Shown piece after piece: positions 24,626 through 36,023 of a stretch of 64,000 nucleotides of DNA. Source of the DNA: Ectobius pallidus (Eukaryota; Arthropoda; Insecta; Blattodea; Ectobiidae); the NCBI GenBank assembly GCA_964059195.1, contig CAXKWD010000006.1, positions 132,848,539 to 132,912,538 on the forward strand, read 5' to 3'. The notes beneath the pieces were generated by a model, which ran no database searches, was not told where the DNA came from, and saw only the letters and a program-made list of their open reading frames with translations. Position numbers and translations under genes: made by a program. Each line of letters begins with the position of its first letter. Positions within the stretch are counted from its first letter, which is position 1.

Positions 24626-24629
24626 TTAC

Positions 24630-25730
24630 TCTATAAACTAAAACACTATGACTCCATAATGTATCTATCTCGATTGTATTTTCCACACGACATTTGTTTC
24701 CAAAATGCATAATATTCGTTCAATTCCCCATTTTTTACATAAAGTTCCTGAGAAAAAGGAATAACTGGATTTTTGAACTATTTATATCACATTTGATAGG
24801 ACATAATTATTTGGGGCATTATATTGATATTTTTAAACCCCGCCAAAGTACAGAGAGAAAGAAAGAGGGAGTGGGGAGTCCAAGACGATTCCATTCTCGA
24901 TTCTTTTCCCCTCTAATATTGCTAAATAATTTATCTCTTAATATAAGTCCCAAAACATTTTTCTTAACCAATACGATGATTTTCAGATAGTATTCTTACA
25001 AAATGATGCAGTATATGTACAATTAAATACCGGTACGCTACCGGTGCTACAGTTGTTAGAAGTATTTTGTCGTTCGATTTATGAGCAATATTGATATTCT
25101 GGCAATATCGATATCAGTTAAAAAATAAATTGGTTAATTAATATAGATGACGTTAGTAACAATAATAACAATAATGATAATAATAACAAAGAAAAAAACA
25201 AAAAATAATAATAATAATAACTTCAGAGGCATCACAAATTTCAGAAGCTTTCTGATTAAGACTGTAGCCTATCGTATGAACAGGTTTGCTCGTAGGGAAG
25301 CTGCAAGACTGCTGGGGTAATGCGAAATCCGCTTTTTATCGACGCAACAGCTAACAGCAATGTAATAAAACCGTAAAATGTGCTACTTACTCGTTGAGAA
25401 TGAAGGTACCCACATGGACATTTCACAGTTATGCAAATGTTGCCACTAAAAGTCTTTTAAAAGATTACTAACTGTACGCTTACAGCTATTTCCCTGCTTC
25501 AAATAAAGTATAGCGATCACTGTTATCATTCCAGTTGGATATTCTGCAAAGAGAATAAATTTCTGAAAGGGAGCTGGGATGATCAACTTTTTTAGAAGCA
25601 CGTGAGAAAACTGTATATGAATACAATAATTATATTAAGTACTAAATAAATGGTTTCTTCAAATTGCTAGTGATCCTCTAATTGCAGTGACTGCTATGAT
25701 GTAAAGCAGCTCTGTTATACTGCTATTTTT
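24630..25730. other. No gene seen
   Basis: AT-rich with an imperfect AAT/AAC-rich tract at about 25150-25222. The + frame at 24694-24990 has no recognisable motif. Confidence 0.4.
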
Positions 25731-25732
25731 TT

Positions 25733-26085
25733 TTTTCAGCTGTGTTTATACTCCTTTTATCTTCGAGGCTATATCAGGAGTTCGAGATCTGTGTCCGTAC
25801 AGTAGTGTAGGCCACTTTCTACTGTCGGTGTATTTAAATAGACTAAATTTCAACTGATTTTAATTTAAATGGATATGATATAGAATGAAATAGTGAGGAT
25901 TGTTCATAATATGTAATTTTTCAGGGTATTTAAATATCCAATTCGGCATTTGCCTTTACGACTGGGGAAACCATGAAAAAAAACCCTTGTCAAATTGGCC
26001 GGCCACGGGATTGGAACTTTGGACCTCCCGAATGCCCATCCAAGACGTTACCATCTCGGCCACCTTGCTCGGGCAAGGTTATTAT
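25733..26085 (-). mobile_element. Composite SINE (family D)
   Basis: The + strand shows the reverse complement. tRNA-like boxes at the right (complement of GGGATTGGAAC at about 26006, and CCAAGACGTTACCATCTCGG) are preceded by the shared core ATTTGCCTTTACGACTGGGG. Farther left are blocks shared with 43780-44118: AATTTAAATGGATATGATA, and AGGAGTTCG near 25778. Two full-length colinear copies define the element at about 350 bp. Confidence 0.75.
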
Positions 26086-26525
26086 AATTTTGTTATTATT
26101 GTTATTATAATTTTAAACAAAGGGACACCGATATCTTTTCATGAGATTTACTTATTCCGATGTGCTACCTCGAATTATTAAATCAAATTTACGATTTACA
26201 ATAATCTAATCTAATTTTCACTTAAATTGTTGTCTACCTAGTTATATAAACATAAGGTGAGTGTTGTTTCTGCTCAGTATTGGAATATTATTAATGGAAA
26301 TCTAATGTTTTACCCTTCAGAGAATTAATGAGAAAAAATGTTTCGAATAAAAGTTTTGGTTCTCAGTATAAGCTCCTCATGCACAAAACACATGCACAGA
26401 TACGCTTCTGAAAATCGTAATTTTAGATTCAGGGGACTTCAGAACTTGTATTGATGGTGAAAACTCGGTATGAAATCTGAGGATGGAGCACAATATTTCC
26501 TCTACTTATAATAACTATAAGTAAC
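26086..26525. other. No gene seen
   Basis: AT-rich flank between a SINE and a LINE fragment, with no recognisable motif. Confidence 0.4.
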
Positions 26526-26529
26526 TTAT

Positions 26530-26727
26530 AGTAACGTAGGTGGGAGGACAATCTTAGAACATATTTAAGAGAAGTAGGATTTGTGAGGGATGATTGGATG
26601 GAGATAGCACAGAATAAGGTTGAATGGCGGACTCAGGTAAGCGCGGCAATGAACCTTCGGGCTCCATAAAATAGATAATATTCCTTTAGCTTTTTAGGAA
26701 TTGTCTATTGCCATTGAATAAGTAAGT
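26530..26727 (+). pseudogene. LINE 3' end fragment (GHVARM family), second copy
   Basis: A severely 5'-truncated copy of the element at 5891-6435. It begins inside the GRRWED coding block (GTAGGTGGGAGGACAATCTT), retains the GAACCTTCGGGCTCC hairpin and the GAATTGTCTATTGCCATTGA 3' UTR motif, and ends in an AGTA-type tail. Confidence 0.85.
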
Positions 26728-27219
26728 AATAGTAACTAATAGCAGGTGCCCAAGACTTCGCCGGCTATTATTTACTGAACCATTGTACGTTTTATTTAAA
26801 TAATTTATTTTGAAACAAAAAAAATAAATACTTAATATTTATTAACGCTGACATCGTGTTTACAGAAATTGCATGAATTATATACTTTTATTTTTAATTA
26901 TACTGTTAGACGTAGTAAATAAATAATTAAAACACTAAAACAATGCTTGTGCTGTCATAAGAGCATTCAGATTCAAAATGAAACGATTAAAACGAACCAC
27001 AGTTTCATGAACTTTAACCTTACACGCAGAAACACAGAAAGAGGTTTTTTTTTGGCCCTCCTTTCACCCCCGGATTACCTGAGCCATAGGCTATATCTCC
27101 GTTCCAACAACCGATTTCGCATTTGTCTAAGAATGTCGCATCACCTTCTCTTGATCATAAAACACAGGGAAAATGCCCAGAAAGACGGACAGGATCACAG
27201 ACAAACACTTCCTGTTATT
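26728..27219. other. No gene seen; possible repeat trace at left edge
   Basis: Positions 26735-26775 (GGTGCCCAAGACTTCGCCGG) resemble the CTTCGCCCG motif at 11335. The rest is AT-rich without motifs. Confidence 0.35.
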
Positions 27220-27227
27220 ATATAGAC

Positions 27228-27458
27228 CAGTGTTTCTCAATCTATGGTCCGCGAAGATGGTGAAGATGGTCCGCAGACATAATTTAAAAAATATCATAAA
27301 GCAAGTGGAAACTAAAGAAGTAAAACATTTTTCACATATTTCGTTTTATGACCTATAATTGATACCCCAAATATAAAATGGGATGTAAAATTAGGGTCCG
27401 ACGTTTTTTTTTTCTACATTTTAGAGGTCCCCGGGTTCAAAAAGGTTGAGAAACGCTG
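27228..27458. mobile_element. hAT MITE with perfect 8-bp target duplication
   Basis: The ends are CAGTGTTTCTCAA and TTGAGAAACGCTG (12 of 13 inverted matches), the classic hAT terminal form. The 8-bp sequence ATATAGAC flanks both sides (27220-27227 and 27459-27466) without mismatch. 231 bp, non-coding. It would be mobilised in trans by a hAT transposase. Confidence 0.94.
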
Positions 27459-27469
27459 ATATAGACGAT

Positions 27470-28390
27470 ACAGGTAGAGAAAGAAAAAAAATACTAGATC
27501 GCCATCGACGAGTTGATCAGCCCCGTCAGTAAGCGGTGCATACAACGCTGATACAGCAGCAGCGTAAAATGCCAACTTTAACTCTCTCGCATAGAGTTTA
27601 CGTATTTCCATTTCTCTGTGCCAAATCCAGGACAGGAAATATATTTTAGTATGGAAGCCGTTTCTGTAGCAGCGAACTAGAAATGATGACAAAGATGACG
27701 TCAGTTACACGTGATAGCATTGCCTCAGGTATTTTTATACAGAAAAGTTGGTGACGTGATAAGACATGGAAATATCAAGATATCAAACTTCTCAAACTTA
27801 TAATTTAACTTGACGCTATCTCCTTAGTAAAAGGAAATCTCGTGGTTAGGGAAGTCTATTCATTTCATTTTGAAGATAGCTGTAATTTTTTCAGTTTGTT
27901 GTAGGCTTAACATAATAAAATTAGGAAACATTAAATAAGCTATAAAACTGACTAGGGGAATTACAAGAATAGGTTTTTATGCAGCTTGAATTACAAATAA
28001 AACTTCTAAGACAAGACTCACGAAGTAAAAGTTTCATATTTTTGCACAACAAAAAAAAAAATCCATTGTAACCAACTTTGGTTTCAATCACATGGAAAAT
28101 ATAAGGCTCAAGTTAAATTTATCACTGATCGAAAAATCGTAATACTTGGTGGTTTGTTATAAAATGTGTATAAATTACTTTATCAGATGTTATTATAAAA
28201 GGAGATAATTCGTTAAGAATACTCCTGATTTATTTTTGCAATCTTCTTTAATTGGCTTCGTTCTTATAAGCTTTCGTTTATATTTTTAATAGTTATATGA
28301 GCGTATATTTTTATTTATGTTGGACCAATTATAGTCTGAACATTTGAGCTAATTATAAATAATTTTTTTTACAAAAGGTAAACATATATG
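27470..28390. other. No gene seen
   Basis: AT-rich, with one slightly GC-richer islet around 27500-27680 whose minus-strand frame shows no known domain. Confidence 0.4.
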
Positions 28391-28399
28391 TATCCCTAT

Positions 28400-28615
28400 A
28401 GGTCGTAGAGCCCTTAAGGATCACGGAGGTTGAGATTTGTTTTGGACAAACAGAACAGAAAGGTGATAAGCCTTTGCACCAAGAGTTGCTCCAGTTACCC
28501 ATTTATTTTGAAAGCTGAGTTGACTCCAGGGCCACCAGAAGTATTAGGGTTATTAAAATCTTACGTATCTCATCGGAGATCGAACCCGCGTCCTTAAAAT
28601 TCGTGACGCATTGTC
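28400..28615 (-). mobile_element. Degenerate SINE (family A2)
   Basis: Antisense copy. It has a TTGACTCCAGGGCCACCAGAAG core and the complement of a B box (GAGATCGAACCCGCG), matching the better preserved copy at 63065-63340. Both ends are blurred. Confidence 0.65.
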
Positions 28616-28760
28616 TCAATGCTCTATGCCTTATGATTTGTAACCCTATAAGTATGCCTTATGAATTATATTCAATTTCACAGTAAAAAATATTACAATT
28701 TATATTTTTATTGCCAAATAGTTTGTATTGCTTAGTTTTTGAATCGTTGAATAAGGAATG

Positions 28761-29082
28761 TCCGCCGGCGTGGTCTTGTGGTTAGCGTCGCTGATTACAG
28801 ATCCGTCGGCCCGGGTTCGATTCCCGGTACCTCCTCGGATTTTTCTGAGGTAGGGAGGTCTGGTAGGGGTGCACTCAGCCTCGTGATTCCAAATTGAGGA
28901 GCTACTTGATAGAGAAGTAGCGGCTCCGGTCCAGTAAACCACCATTAACGGCCGTGGGTGTCGGCATGCTGACCACATGCCCCCCAATCCTGCCATCTGC
29001 CTACGGGAGATGATGCAGCGGTCGGGTGGTAGGCCAAGTCCCTCCAGGGATGTAGCGCCACGGAGTTTAGTTTAGTTTAGTT
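28761..29082 (+). mobile_element. tRNA-derived SINE (family A1), complete
   Basis: 322 bp flanked by a perfect 13-bp duplication TGAATAAGGAATG (28748-28760 and 29083-29095). Pol III boxes are visible: A box TGGTCTTGTGGTTAGCGTC at 28771-28789 and B box GGTTCGATTCCC at 28814-28825. A GC-rich body follows, then a (TTTAG)n tail at 29066-29082. No protein is encoded. It would be copied by a LINE reverse transcriptase. A second copy lies reversed at 45667-45925. Confidence 0.95.
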
Positions 29083-29099
29083 TGAATAAGGAATGCTGA

Positions 29100-30230
29100 C
29101 AATGTGTTTTTAAAATCGAATGGCTTCGCTAAGGTATTTTTAATAAAAATATATATATATATACAGTATACATATATAGTCTATATATCGTCCTGATAAT
29201 TAACGAAAGCTTAAGTAACGCCCCCTCCATATTAACAAATGTAACATGCGATGCCAATAATTATTCCATATGAACGTTCTGCTGCGAGTGTAATATTACT
29301 AGTATTCAGAATCGTACATTTATAACTCAGTCGTTAGCCAGCGTTCATCTGAAAATTCCTAATTACGAACTAGGGGTTACAGCTGGCAAATGGAGCTACT
29401 TCGATTAAATCAACAGGTAGATGGGGAGATAGGGGCTTAAAATATCTACATGCTATCGAAGGAGTATCTGTGTTTAATTGGTGCTCTTAATGGATTTTAC
29501 AGTTTTAATGTTCATTACTAATAGTGGATTCTGTGCCATTTCTTTGAGAGCCAGTAGGCTATACTAGTGTTTCATAAAACTGCTCGTCGTACGCCAAAAT
29601 CTGTAATATATTACGCCAGGGATCGAATTCTGTCCAGAAACCATATGATAAAAAGCATAGTCAAAACCTCTGTGGAGTAAAGAGATCTTTTGTTAGGCCT
29701 ATAATATACAATTTTAAGAGCAGATTTTTACAGTTGGCAAAATTCGCGTTTATTGAATAGATGTTCGTTCAGACTAGATTTAAATATTGAATAGTCATAT
29801 GAACAACAACAAATTCAATAAGTTTATCAAAAATCTTATTTCATAGTTCAAAAGTTATTTCACTCTGTACTTAGTAGACAATTAAGGAACGATTTTATTT
29901 GTAATAACTCAGAGTTTCAATTTTGTTCTTACTACTTTTCCTTTTTTCTTTTTTACTTTGTTCTTTCATTTTTATTATTACTTTTTTAGGTACTGATTTA
30001 ATTATATTTTCTTTATGTATTTGTAATTTGTATTTTATAATGTAAATGGCTGAACTGTGCCCGAGCACGAGCGCTTGCTCATTCGGGTGGTCTTGTTTTG
30101 TATAAATATTTATTAAATAAATACTGGCAAATATTGGCAAAAAAAAAATTGCAGACCCTAATGCTGGAGAGAGGAAGAAGTTAAAGTAGATGACTGGGAA
30201 TAGATGGAAGTTTTGTGGATAGATATAGCC
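29100..30230. other. No gene seen
   Basis: AT-rich with a (TA)n run at about 29149-29162. The Lys-rich minus frame near 29895-30140 is a by-product of T-rich sequence. Confidence 0.4.
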
Positions 30231-30236
30231 TTGTTA

Positions 30237-30420
30237 CATAGTCGGTCAGGGTGGCGCAGTCCATATGGCAATGGCTTTGTGTCCCTATGTCTATGGCATT
30301 TATGTGTGCATACTTGTCTCTAGATTTACAGGCATGACAAAGAACTCTTGAGGGGCAAAATTCCGGTACACCGGCGACGGTCACCAGCCTAAGTTGCATT
30401 TCAGCGAATGATATAAATAA
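30237..30420 (+). mobile_element. tRNA-derived SINE (family B)
   Basis: It starts TAGTCGGTCAGGGTGGCGCA, with the family-B internal blocks ATGGCATTTATGTGTGCATA, GATTTACAGGCATG and the closing CACCGGCGACGGTCACC. The B box is degenerate. No clear target duplication. Confidence 0.78.
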
Positions 30421-30424
30421 CATT

Positions 30425-31690
30425 GTAGATATTATTTTATTTTACTGCAAATAGTTTATAAATTATTGCAATTTATAACTTACAGTTTTTTATACCTTGC
30501 ATTGAGTGGCTAATACAAAAAATGATCCACAGACTCTACATTAAAGTTAATTGATGTTAATTATTTACAGTATTATGATATTTATAAATGTAAGGCTGTA
30601 GTTAGTGAAGGATTAAGAAAAATATTAACATTTCCTCCCTATTTCGAATGACAACGATAGAATAGTCTTGTCTCATTGAAGTATAGTACATTCAATTACC
30701 TCGACATAATCTGCAGACTCGATTTAAATCTATAAAACAGCTTCAAAAGATACAATTGGTAAACCAAACATATTGACTGCTGTCACTATGACCCTAGGGA
30801 GACTAACCGCGAAATGGAAATTCAATTTAGACATTTTTTAATTGATGTAAGACTCAGTTTAGTCTTTACGTAAATTTATATGGGACTTAATTAAACTAGA
30901 AATATATTAAAATAACTCCTATTAACCAAACCTGCTAATAACAAAGTTAACGATGTATGTAGGCGGTTGGAGTTGAATGTAATAGAAGAACATTATATCT
31001 TATTCGAGTTGGATCCGGACTCTGGAAGTTGGCTACAGCTGTAATCTTTCTGTTAAAGAATTTTACTACGTCGCTTTAGCAAAATTGCGAATGAGAATAG
31101 TCAAACAGGAAAGGTGAGAGTGATAGCCTATATAACGTAGGGAGCAATTAAGCTTCAGTTCCTTCTAGCCCCAAGCAAGGTCAGTGGAATCTGCGCGTGT
31201 TGGTCATATCCGGCACTCAATCTCTGCTTTTAAACTCATCTCACAAAAGAGACTCTTGCTTTAGTATGTCATATTGAGAATAAGTGCAAGAATGTATTAA
31301 AGGAACTGAATCCAGTTGTCGATACTACAGTAGGAATCGAGATGTGGTTAAATAAATTTTGGTAATAACTGTCTCCTTAGCACTAGAACGAAATAACAAA
31401 GCTTCAGCTTTTAAAATACATTGTATTACATTATGTATTTAATTTTCACGTAGAAGCCTTTCGTCTTTTCAGTTATCCTCAGACATTAAAAATCTCGATT
31501 TTGTTTTTCATTATTCTGAAAAGTTGAATGTGTTCGACATGTAAAAAATAAATTTTGTTTGAGTCTATTTCTTCCTGACTTTATATTTATTTTTTCAAAA
31601 TGCTCCATACTGTCTGTAACTGTTCCCTGATAAACTCAAGTTCAAAAGATCAGCTACATAGTAACAAAAGACGATCTTTTCGTACGACTG
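30425..31690. other. No gene seen
   Basis: AT-rich flank to MITE copy 2, without recognisable motifs. Confidence 0.4.
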
Positions 31691-31697
31691 TATTCAA

Positions 31698-31949
31698 TTG
31701 AGGACCGTTTTGACAAAACTCAACATCTCCATATTTTGCCAAATTCGTTTTTTTAATGGTTTTAGGTGCTTTGAAATGAGGACTTTAGATGGTGAATAAA
31801 GAACATAAGAAAAGTCAACATAGCCAATTCATTTTGAAGCCTCAATACGCAAGGTTCCTTTCTTCTATATGCTAATAAATACTATAGAAACCTTCTCCTG
31901 GACAATTTATGTTTTGGCACATATTGAGTTTTGCCAAAACGGTCCTCAA
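31698..31949. mobile_element. MITE copy 2 with TTGAGGACC TIRs
   Basis: It begins TTGAGGACCGTTTTGAC and ends with the inverted GCCAAAACGGTCCTCAA. The interior is colinear with 14546-14793 (for example GGTTTTAGGTGCTTTGAAAT, and GCAAGGTT before the TTCTATATG block). The TIRs are better preserved than in copy 1. Confidence 0.88.
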
Positions 31950-33400
31950 TTAGCAACAAACTCTTCTTGTGTCCAGTCATAATGTTTCCCTTATTTATTA
32001 TTTCTAGATGATTAAGCCCATTATACGGGCTGGAAAAATAATAATTTTACCATTAAGTGGATTTTACCGATACAACCCTGAGATTCCGAAACAGGAATGA
32101 TCGATGCGCTCATAACGCTACAATTAAGCAACACCGCCGCCAGAGTACGTTATATGCAAGCTATACCATGAATGTACATTTTGGCCGAACCGACTGTAAC
32201 ACATAAATTCAATTTTGAACAGCATGGCATATGTATACGACCCGCTTGGAACGTATGTTTGGCAAAGACTGAGGTTATCTCCATAAGAAGGGTATGATTG
32301 GCTGTTTGCTCTGAAAATCCGACATAACTTAGCTACGGTGCCTTCTGATTGTTTGTTTGTTGGCCCGGATGAACTTGCAGATGACAGAAGGCTGTGTAAA
32401 GACTACAGAAATAAATTTGTAAAAATAATGATAAAACACTATCCATACCATGGATACGATACCGCAGCACAAAAATGACAAGATATTACTGTCAATAGCA
32501 AAAGCACAAAAAATTAAAAGTTAAACATTAAATTTTGACCGAACCGACTGTATTTTCGGGATAAACTTTTCACGTAGACACTCCCCGAACCGTGGAGAAA
32601 ACACACATTTAAGGGCGCTTTTAACATAGTGTAGATAGATTATTTTCCCACTAAAATCGTATAATGAACCCTTTTACGTCTTACGTTACGAAAATTAGTG
32701 AAGAGATGTAAAAGATAATTTCGAAGAACATTCCAATCAGTCTTGGACGCTGTTACTTTAAAACAAAATGTAAAACCAGCTTACATTGTTACATAAGCCC
32801 TTTTTCCTTTCAAGAAATAGTAGCTTTGCCCCTTAATGCGTACCATGGGCGCACATGGTTAAGGCGGCAAGCATAATTTTATTTTCTTAACCTTTTCACT
32901 GCTAGGCTACTGACTCGCATAGCGACGCCGAAAAAATGCCTAAGGCTGAGATATAGTCTAAGACCAATGGATCAATGCTGTATCTTGAAATATGGATATA
33001 TTTGTCTACGTATTAAAATTGTCATTCACGGAAATCAGCTTTTCCACAAAAATTTTTCTAGCTCACTTGAAACCTTATAAGTTATAAGCCACTAGTGATT
33101 TCATTTGATGAATGCTTATATGAAAATATAAAGTTAGCTCTGAAAGGAATAGCTCATCGTAATATTCTATTGAAAAGATTACAGATTATGGCATGAGGAA
33201 CAATTTTTCAACATACTACAGATGTTTAATTAGGCCTTAAATTGTAAAGAAAAAGTAAACCTTATTTCTATTTCAGAGAGCATTACTGAGGTATCAATAG
33301 GCTTAATCCATCAGCACATAATAATTATATGCAGTAGAATTATTCTACTGTACCACACCTTGAAGTATTATATATATATTTTGGTAAAAAGTCCAATAAA
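31950..33400. other. No gene seen
   Basis: Two direct copies of a CCGAACCGACTGTA block lie at about 32187 and 32537, on the same strand. Otherwise no structure was found. Confidence 0.4.
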
Positions 33401-33403
33401 TGG

Positions 33404-33404
33404 T

Positions 33405-33485
<81 letters not shown>
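33404..33485. repeat. (TC)n microsatellite
   Basis: About 40 TC units with a few interruptions, followed by a short CA stretch. Confidence 0.95.
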
Positions 33486-33493
<8 letters not shown>

Positions 33494-34041
33494 TTTCCAC
33501 GAAATTGTATGTGAAAATTACACTTTCCTGTACAAACTATAGCCTACTGTATACGTAGTGGTACATTTTAGTTTTTAAAATATTTCTTTTTTGCCATGAC
33601 TGAAAGGAGATTTAGACGAAGAGTCGTGCTATCAAAAACTACTCACATACCTCAGGATGACAACTATATTACTCTTTCGTCTGGTGACATTCAAATATAA
33701 CATACATAGATGTGCACACTGAGCTAGTATCACGTATTGCATAGTTCACATACAGAGTAGCAACTCGTGTATTTTGATTTTTGCTCGAGATAACCTAGCA
33801 AACTTTCCTTGACGTAAGATACATTGCTTTTTGTTTTTGCCACTACCGGCAATGTCGTCACCTCGTAAAATCGTGCGCTAGTCTCATTTATTTAGTTTCC
33901 TTTTATTTCCGTCATCTTCCGTGATAAATAGAGAAGATGCAACTGCAAAACACGAATATAACATCTGCTACAACTGTGAGTGAGGGAATCACATCCTTCC
34001 TACACTGGCGGACAATATATCTGGAACACATGTATTTAATG

Positions 34042-34124
34042 TGTGCGTATGTATGTATGTATGTATGTATGTATGTATGTATGTATGTATGTATGTATGT
34101 ATGTATGTTAGTTAGTTAGTTAGT
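34042..34124. repeat. (GTAT)n then (TTAG)n microsatellite
   Basis: About 16 GTAT units pass directly into four to five GTTA units. The open frame through it is simple-sequence only. Confidence 0.95.
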
Positions 34125-34229
34125 TTATTTTCTTACACAGTACAGTGTTTTACATTAACCTACACTTATAAGTTTACATATACTTATAAACTACATTTCT
34201 TAAAGTTTAACACACACATTTACAAATTA

Positions 34230-34304
34230 ATATGTATGTATGTATGTATTTTTTTTTTAAAGTTCACTTTATGTATGTATGTATGTATGTATATGTATGT
34301 ATTT
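34230..34304. repeat. Second (GTAT)n block split by a T-run
   Basis: Two GTAT runs flank TTTTTTTTTAAAGTTCACTT. Likely the same slippage-prone tract as 34042, separated by about 100 bp. Confidence 0.9.
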
Positions 34305-34314
34305 AATATGCCAA

Positions 34315-35655
34315 CACTAGGCCTCGGAATTTTAGGCAAATGCATATTTAGTTCATTTGGGAAAATATACAAAATAATTGCAGATGTTTGCAACTTATGG
34401 AAAAATACATTCATTAGGAGCAGTTGTATAGAGTCTAAAATTACCTAAGATGGGGGTCAGTGCGAATTTCTTCCTTTTTTTGTACCTAAATCTACATAAA
34501 GAAAATAATTATTTAAGGACTGTTAAAAATAATTTCAACAACTTTTAAAATTTAATAGTTAATTCGTTCCTGGTTAGTGGATTATAATGATGCTATTTAT
34601 GACGGGAAAATGATTGTCTTTTATGTGACAAACAGGTAAGAATTCAAAATTTTCTTTGTTAAGTTAGGCAAGCCGGTAACTAATTTATTAGTTTTCAGTG
34701 GTGTTTTCAGATTATTTAAGTCTAACATTCAACCACAAATTAGCCCAAGTCTATTTTTGAGAAATGTAAAATCATAAAATCTTCTTGTTAGTTATTAAAA
34801 TAATAATAATTATGATTATTATTAACAAAGATGCTTATAGCCATACGCATAAAATGTAAAATACTTTTATGCATTACTAATCACTTGTGGCCCATTTTAG
34901 ATACCAGAAATAAACATTCTTGCCTAAAATTAAAGAATAGTGTCTAATTAGATCATTTTGTAACCTTTTTCAGGTGACTAAAATGCCAATTTATCTTGCT
35001 TAAAATTCCGAGGGCAAGTCATCACTCATCACTACTCATCGCTATGGTGTTTAGGTTAATTATAAGGTATAATCTTACTATACCAAACAAAAAACGAACA
35101 TGACATCATAATAATGTAATTATGTTCGTAAATATTTTTATAAGCTACACTTGTAGTTTAACAAAATAAAATTTAAAAAAATTAAAACACCAACAGTTAC
35201 CAAGGATAAGGCCCGTTATTGTCACACTTTCTAATTCAACCAAACTTTGCTTTTAACACATTTCTGCATTTTGTTACATGGATTTGGATTACCTCTTGCA
35301 GTTTGGAGTGGGATATAGGAAGTAAAATATCTATATTGATATCGATACGAATATTGGTTACTAATATCGAATCAGTATAACCATACAATTCAGCTCTAAA
35401 ATAGTTCAGTTCCTGTAACTTTAGCCCCAATTGCTTCATCACTGATTTTCGTAAAGCTCGATGTCAATTTCAATTCATTATGTTGTTCATATTCTACTTG
35501 ATTCAATAATATTTTCAATAAACTGTTATTTAATGTGTTTCAGGTAAGATTTTGGATCGGCTATTGAAGTGAAGTTGTGATGCACGTGGTGAGTATTTCA
35601 CTGAATTTTAAAAACAATGTAATTTATTAGTTGCATGACACTTTATATCGAATTT
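34315..35655. other. No gene supported
   Basis: AT-rich. A TTTCAG / GTGAGT pair at 35538-35594 would bracket a 45-nt segment containing one ATG, but nothing else supports an exon. Confidence 0.35.
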
Positions 35656-35659
35656 AATC

Positions 35660-35837
35660 CTTGCGACTCGAAGCTTGGCGCATAGAGCCTGCGGTGCAAG
35701 AGATCTCGGACTCAGATCCTGGAGGGAATTTCTACTTTCCGCAGAAAGCAATGGAAAACCATCTCGTACAATGACCATGGGCGGAATGTGGCTTCCATCT
35801 CATAATTCTGCTCATGGTCCCCGACAATGGATTTCAA
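35660..35837. repeat. GC-richer block, probably part of a dispersed repeat
   Basis: It contains AAAGCAATGGAAAACCATCT and lies directly against the SINE tail. It may be an older insertion that received the SINE. Not identified. Confidence 0.35.
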
Positions 35838-36023
35838 TCATAATAATAATAATTAAGGAATCGCGCACAATGTGCATTATCTTAACCTAAGACTTAACCT
35901 ATCCAGTCCTGAACCCGGGGAGGGGATCTTTCACTACTGAAAAATCCCCGACCCGGCCGGGAATCGAAACCCGGGCCGCCGGAGTGGAAGGCAGACGTGC
36001 TACCGACTCACCCACGGCGGCGG
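35838..36023 (-). mobile_element. tRNA-derived SINE (family C-like) with (ATT)n tail
   Basis: Read on the minus strand from about 36023: GCCGTGGGTGAGTCGGTAGC (A box), then GGGTTTCGATTCCCGGCC (B box), a body with CCTCCCCGGGTTCAGGACTG, and an ATT-unit tail at about 35838-35855. Pol III promoter spacing is intact. The + frame overlapping the left part is a shadow. Confidence 0.85.

Larger units (their letters stand above)
20435..24627 (+). mobile_element. Near-complete non-LTR retrotransposon (CR1/L2/Daphne-like)
   Basis: About 4.2 kb with a short 5' UTR, two overlapping ORFs without internal stops, a 185-bp 3' UTR and a (CTGAAT)n tail at 24609-24625. The layout is a PHD-like finger ORF1, then APE endonuclease plus RT without RNase H and without a C-terminal CCHC. 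It fits the CR1/Jockey group, closest to L2/Crack/Daphne; the clade is inference. The 5' limit is uncertain, bounded by a candidate MITE at 20432. No convincing target-site duplication was found. Its intact ORFs contrast with every other transposon gene in the window and suggest a young insertion. Confidence 0.9.

Noticed and set aside
28771..28840. tRNA gene candidate (good A and B boxes)
   Set aside because: It is the head of a 322-bp SINE with target duplications. No acceptor-stem pairing or CCA-end context was seen, and the other tRNA-like heads (17366, 36023, 49574, 63340) are also SINE heads.
32187..32550. Two CCGAACCGACTGTA blocks as possible element ends
   Set aside because: They are in direct, not inverted, orientation, with no target duplication or shared flanks.
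33360..33542. Ser/Leu-repeat open frame
   Set aside because: Translation of a (TC)n microsatellite.
35544..35588. Possible 45-nt exon between TTTCAG and GTGAGT, containing ATGCACGTG
   Set aside because: Splice-like motifs are frequent by chance in AT-rich DNA. There is no second exon, conserved frame or promoter signal nearby.
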